Part shown: positions 32,660 to 35,677 of the stretch, in pieces
How the letters are laid out: each line of letters opens with the position of its first letter
How positions within the stretch are numbered: the stretch's first letter is position 1
NCBI RefSeq assembly: GCF_024305035.1
Contig: NZ_JAMWZB010000039.1
Span: forward strand, 1 to 35,677
Length of the DNA stretch: 35,677 bases
From: Algoriphagus sp.
GTDB taxonomy: Bacteria; Bacteroidota; Bacteroidia; Cytophagales; Cyclobacteriaceae
Direction: 5' to 3'
The notes under the pieces: model-generated
Seen by the model: the letters and a program-made list of their open reading frames with translations, nothing else
Database searches by the model: none
Told to the model about the DNA's origin: nothing
Translations under genes and position numbers: made by a program

Positions 32660-35566
32660 ATGAAAAATCAAACAACCCATTCGTTCATGAAACGAATTTT
32701 CATCTTTGGCCTGCTTCTGATTTCCCAATTGATGGCGGGCTATTCCTTCGCTCAAAAAGGCACCCTTCGCGGAGCTATTTACGAAGAGGCTACTGGAGAG
32801 CCCTTATTTGGTGTCTCCGTACTGGTCAAAGAACTCGGTATCGGAGCCGTCACTGATTTTGACGGGAAATTTGAAATCCAAGCCGAACCGGGAACTTACA
32901 CCTTACAGATATCTTACCTCTCTTATTCGACTGTAGAATTGACTGCCGTAGAGATCAAAGGAGGGGAAGTAACAGTACTAAATGATGTTTTGATGGCTGA
33001 AGAAGCCTCCGAATTGGAAACAGTAACCATCGCAGCAGCGGCAATTCGAACTACCGAAAATGCTTTGATGTCCGTCAAGCGAAATGCTCCAAACCTAATG
33101 GATGGGATTTCGGCCAGTACGTTTAGACAAATTGGTGACGGTGATGCAGCTGGCGCAGTAAAACGAGTAACCGGAGTTTCCATTGAAGGGGGTAAGTATG
33201 TCTATGTTCGTGGTCTGGGAGACCGATACACCAAAACCGTCCTCAATGGCGTGGATGTTCCAGGGCTTGATCCGGACAGAAACACCATTCAAATGGATAT
33301 TTTTCCAACTAATGTGATCGATAATATCATTGTTTCCAAGTCATTTTCTGCGGATCTACCTGCTGACTTTACAGGGGGTGTAGTCGATATTGCTACCAAA
33401 GATTTTCCTGAGGAGCGATCCATGAAATTAGGTGTATCCGGAGGATTTAACCCTTCGATGCACTTCAACAGCAACTATATCAAATACGATGGAGGTAAAA
33501 ATGACTGGCTGGGATTTGACGATGGGTCAAGGGCTATTCCTACGGGAGGAAGAACAGACATTCCTTCTTATGGGGATGTGGTAGGGAATCCAAACAGCGC
33601 TGCTGGTGCAGAATACCAATCCATTTTGGGATCTTTCAACAAAACGTTGGCAGGATACCGTACCAATAGCTTGATGGATATGGGATTAAGCTTTTCCCTA
33701 GGAGATCAGCTGGCTAGAGAGAAAGTAACCTGGGGATATAACTTTGCCCTGACTTACAAAAACGAAACGGAATTTTACCAAGACGCTGAATTTAATCTCT
33801 ATGCCAAACCCCGTGAATCGACTGAACGAGAACTAGAGCCACTCGAAAGACAAATGGGTGACTATGGCGTTAACAATGTAATGCTGGGCGGAATGGCCGG
33901 GATCGCTATGAAAACTGATGCCTCTAAGTTTCGATTAACCTATCTGCACTTGCAAAATGGAGAATCCAAAGCCGGGGAATTTGATTTTGTCAATACCAAC
34001 TTGGGAGCCAATTTTGAAGCCAAGCAGTATAATATTGAATACAGTGAGCGGTCGTTAAGAAGTATTTTGTTGGGAGGGTCTCATTACTTGAAAGGAAATC
34101 AGTGGGAAATTGACTGGAAAGTTGCTCCTACTTTATCCACCATGGATGATCCGGATATTCGATTTACTCGATTCCGGTTGCCAAACAACACAGTTTCTAC
34201 CGAGGTAGGCTTGCCCACCAGAATTTGGAGAGAGCTCGAAGAAATGAATTTGGTAAGCAAGGTAGATTTGACTCGCCGAATTACAGCATTCCAGTCTGAA
34301 GGGAAACTTCGATTCGGAGGTAGCTATGTCATGAAGGATCGAGATTTCAATATTCAGACCTTCCAGTTTGCTACAGGAAATACCGATTTATCCGCTGGAG
34401 ACCCCAATGCTATTTTGGATCCTGAAAATCTTTTCTCAGCTAATAACAGAAACGGTGTTCGCTACAATCCGGACTTTATTCCAATTAACCCGAATGAATA
34501 CCAGTCTGATTTGACAAATGTGGCGGGTTATGTTTCTGCCGAATTAAACCCGATTGATCGGTTAAAAGCTATCGCTGGAGTTCGGGTAGAAAAGTACACG
34601 CAATATTATACTGGAACCAACCAGGGAGCGACCATCGTTTTTGATAATGAGAAAGTATTGGATGATTTGGATTTCTTCCCTACCCTGAATTTGGTATATG
34701 GATTAAAAGACAATCAAAACCTTCGTCTTTCTGCTACTCGCACCATCGCTAGACCTTCATTTAAGGAGCTATCTTATGCTGAGATTTTGGATCCAATTAC
34801 CGGCAGAACCTTCATCGGGGGCTTATTCCCTGAGACTACGAATGGGGGAACGGAAATCCTTTGGGATGGTAATTTGACTGCCACGCGAATCAATAACTTT
34901 GACTTAAGATGGGAATCTTTCCAAGAAAGGGCTCAGATGGTTTCTGTCAGTGCCTTCTACAAATCCTTTGATAAGCCAATCGAAATCGTTCAGTTTCTCT
35001 CCGATCCGGGATCCTTCCAGCCTCGTAACGTAGGTCGGGGTACGGTGATGGGAGTAGAGCTCGAGTTAAGAAAATCCTTGGCTTTCCTCGCTCCAGCTTT
35101 GGAAAATTTCATGTGGAATACCAACTTGACGGTGACCGAATCTCAAATCAAAATGTCTGAATCAGAGTTTAGGTCCAGATCTTTGACGGCTAGAGAAGGC
35201 GAAACTGTATCCGATACACGGGATATGGCTGGTCAAGCACCTTACATCATCAATACTGGATTGTCTTACCTAAATTACCTTACTGGATTTGAGGCAGGCG
35301 TGTTCTACAATGTGCAGGGACCTACCTTGAACTTTGTAGGGTTTGGAAATAGAACTGATACTTACACCGTTCCTTTCCACAGTTTGAACTTGAACATCAA
35401 CAAGTCTTTTGGAGCTGATGAGCGGATCCAAGCCAACCTGGGAGTAGAGAACTTATTGAATGACAAGCGGGAAGTGGTCTTCAGTAGCTACGAAGCTCAG
35501 GACCAAATTTTCACCCGACTGGCACCAGGAACCCGAGTGAAATTTGGATTTACCTTCTCATTCTAA
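32660..35566 (+). CDS. TonB-dependent outer-membrane receptor with CarboxypepD_reg domain
   Basis: 968 aa. A signal peptide (KRIFIFGLLLISQLMAGYSF, the first Met at residue 1 or 10) precedes a carboxypeptidase-regulatory-like domain at about 34-118 (GTLRGAIYEEATGEPLFGVSV, overlapping). The plug domain spans about 130-245, with GDGDAAGAVKRVTGVSIEGG, VYVRGLGDRYTKTVLNGVD and the end of the plug DFTGGVVDIATKDFPE; the 22-strand barrel ends in the C-terminal FGFTFSF. There is no SusD partner, so it is not a classic SusCD pair. The beta-helix lipoprotein upstream is the likely partner. The ligand is unknown. It ends in a strong terminator, behind which a group II intron starts. Confidence 0.93.
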   Translation: MKNQTTHSFMKRIFIFGLLLISQLMAGYSFAQKGTLRGAIYEEATGEPLFGVSVLVKELGIGAVTDFDGKFEIQAEPGTYTLQISYLSYSTVELTAVEIKGGEVTVLNDVLMAEEASELETVTIAAAAIRTTENALMSVKRNAPNLMDGISASTFRQIGDGDAAGAVKRVTGVSIEGGKYVYVRGLGDRYTKTVLNGVDVPGLDPDRNTIQMDIFPTNVIDNIIVSKSFSADLPADFTGGVVDIATKDFPEERSMKLGVSGGFNPSMHFNSNYIKYDGGKNDWLGFDDGSRAIPTGGRTDIPSYGDVVGNPNSAAGAEYQSILGSFNKTLAGYRTNSLMDMGLSFSLGDQLAREKVTWGYNFALTYKNETEFYQDAEFNLYAKPRESTERELEPLERQMGDYGVNNVMLGGMAGIAMKTDASKFRLTYLHLQNGESKAGEFDFVNTNLGANFEAKQYNIEYSERSLRSILLGGSHYLKGNQWEIDWKVAPTLSTMDDPDIRFTRFRLPNNTVSTEVGLPTRIWRELEEMNLVSKVDLTRRITAFQSEGKLRFGGSYVMKDRDFNIQTFQFATGNTDLSAGDPNAILDPENLFSANNRNGVRYNPDFIPINPNEYQSDLTNVAGYVSAELNPIDRLKAIAGVRVEKYTQYYTGTNQGATIVFDNEKVLDDLDFFPTLNLVYGLKDNQNLRLSATRTIARPSFKELSYAEILDPITGRTFIGGLFPETTNGGTEILWDGNLTATRINNFDLRWESFQERAQMVSVSAFYKSFDKPIEIVQFLSDPGSFQPRNVGRGTVMGVELELRKSLAFLAPALENFMWNTNLTVTESQIKMSESEFRSRSLTAREGETVSDTRDMAGQAPYIINTGLSYLNYLTGFEAGVFYNVQGPTLNFVGFGNRTDTYTVPFHSLNLNINKSFGADERIQANLGVENLLNDKREVVFSSYEAQDQIFTRLAPGTRVKFGFTFSF

Positions 35567-35588
35567 AGAAAGAATAAATCTAGCATCT

Positions 35589-35620
35589 AAGCCTCCAAAT
35601 GTTAATTTGGAGGCTTTTTT
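35589..35620 (+). terminator. Intrinsic terminator after the TonB receptor
   Basis: AAGCCTCCAAAT-GTTA-ATTTGGAGGCTT is a perfect 12-bp stem followed by TTTTTT. It is the insertion landmark for the intron beginning three bases later. Confidence 0.97.
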
Positions 35621-35623
35621 GGT

Positions 35624-35677
35624 GTGTGCCGTGCATGGCAATCGACTAGGTGGTGTAAGTCCACTGTGGGGGTATGT
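35624..35677 (+). mobile_element. 5' end of a bacterial group IIC intron (cut by the window edge)
   Basis: From 35624, GTGTGCCGTGCATGG matches the group II 5' consensus (GUGYG) and the start of class C introns such as the Oceanobacillus iheyensis one (GUGUGCCCGGCAUGG). It continues with CTAGGTGGTGTAAGTCCAC and CTGTGGGGGTATG, the domain I hairpin region. Class C introns typically insert just past the stem of a rho-independent terminator, and exactly that is found here (terminator 35589-35620). The exact first base could be 35622 or 35624. The intron-encoded reverse transcriptase would lie outside the window. Confidence 0.82.

Overview
The window comes from a member of the Bacteroidota, most likely a Cyclobacteriaceae/Algoriphagus-like marine Cytophagale. 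The evidence is T9SS-type secreted proteins with PorP/SprF partners, a CarboxypepD_reg/TonB-dependent receptor, promoters of the Bacteroidota form TTTG-N18-20-TAnnTTTG, few Shine-Dalgarno sequences, and intrinsic terminators after many genes. Most of it looks like ordinary chromosome. The two ends are the unusual parts: the left end is AT-rich and carries a probably phase-variable lipoprotein, and the right end runs into the first bases of a group IIC intron.

Layout. 1-1577: AT-rich accessory segment with a lipoprotein gene whose start codon is separated from its reading frame by a heptamer repeat, a 43-aa single-span membrane peptide and a small outer-membrane protein. 1637-3899 (minus): M20D amidohydrolase and recF. 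3991-8669 (plus): pdhA, a membrane-anchored TPR protein, ribH, aspartate kinase, a DUF6787-like membrane protein and an OsmC peroxiredoxin. 8785-12469: a small membrane protein, then on the minus strand a SIMPL protein and an M14 carboxypeptidase lipoprotein, then on the plus strand a dipeptide epimerase. 12502-14909 (minus): a two-component system resembling RprY/RprX. 15106-16338: lysA. 16562-21991: a surface-adhesin island with two paralogous PorP/SprF proteins flanking a 762-aa SprB-repeat/PKD protein with a type-B T9SS sorting domain. 22047-23576: an iron-sulfur (6-4) photolyase. 23743-25724 (minus): a porin and an MscS channel. 25956-27554 (minus): amt and a PII protein. 27835-29690: a nucleotidyltransferase, a 58-aa CxxC protein and a pseudouridine synthase. 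29916-30887: a MoxR ATPase. 31074-35566: a beta-helix lipoprotein and a TonB-dependent receptor. 35624-end: intron 5' end.

How the genes work together. lysC and lysA catalyse the first and last steps of lysine/DAP synthesis. The dipeptide epimerase and M14 peptidase suit peptide or murein-peptide recycling. Amt and PII form the usual ammonium-uptake pair. The lumazine made by RibH is the known antenna pigment of the iron-sulfur photolyase family present here. The adhesin and its PorP/SprF partners would be exported and held at the surface by a T9SS encoded elsewhere.

The most notable observations are: (i) an out-of-frame AAACAGC heptamer tract whose change by one unit would restore a complete lipoprotein signal peptide; (ii) a group IIC intron starting just past the TonB-receptor terminator; (iii) the same FNR-like palindrome at similar distances upstream of the adhesin and the second porP; (iv) a terminator whose T-run ends directly at the photolyase start codon; (v) a long inverted repeat in the leader of the beta-helix lipoprotein and a strong terminator between it and its TonB receptor.
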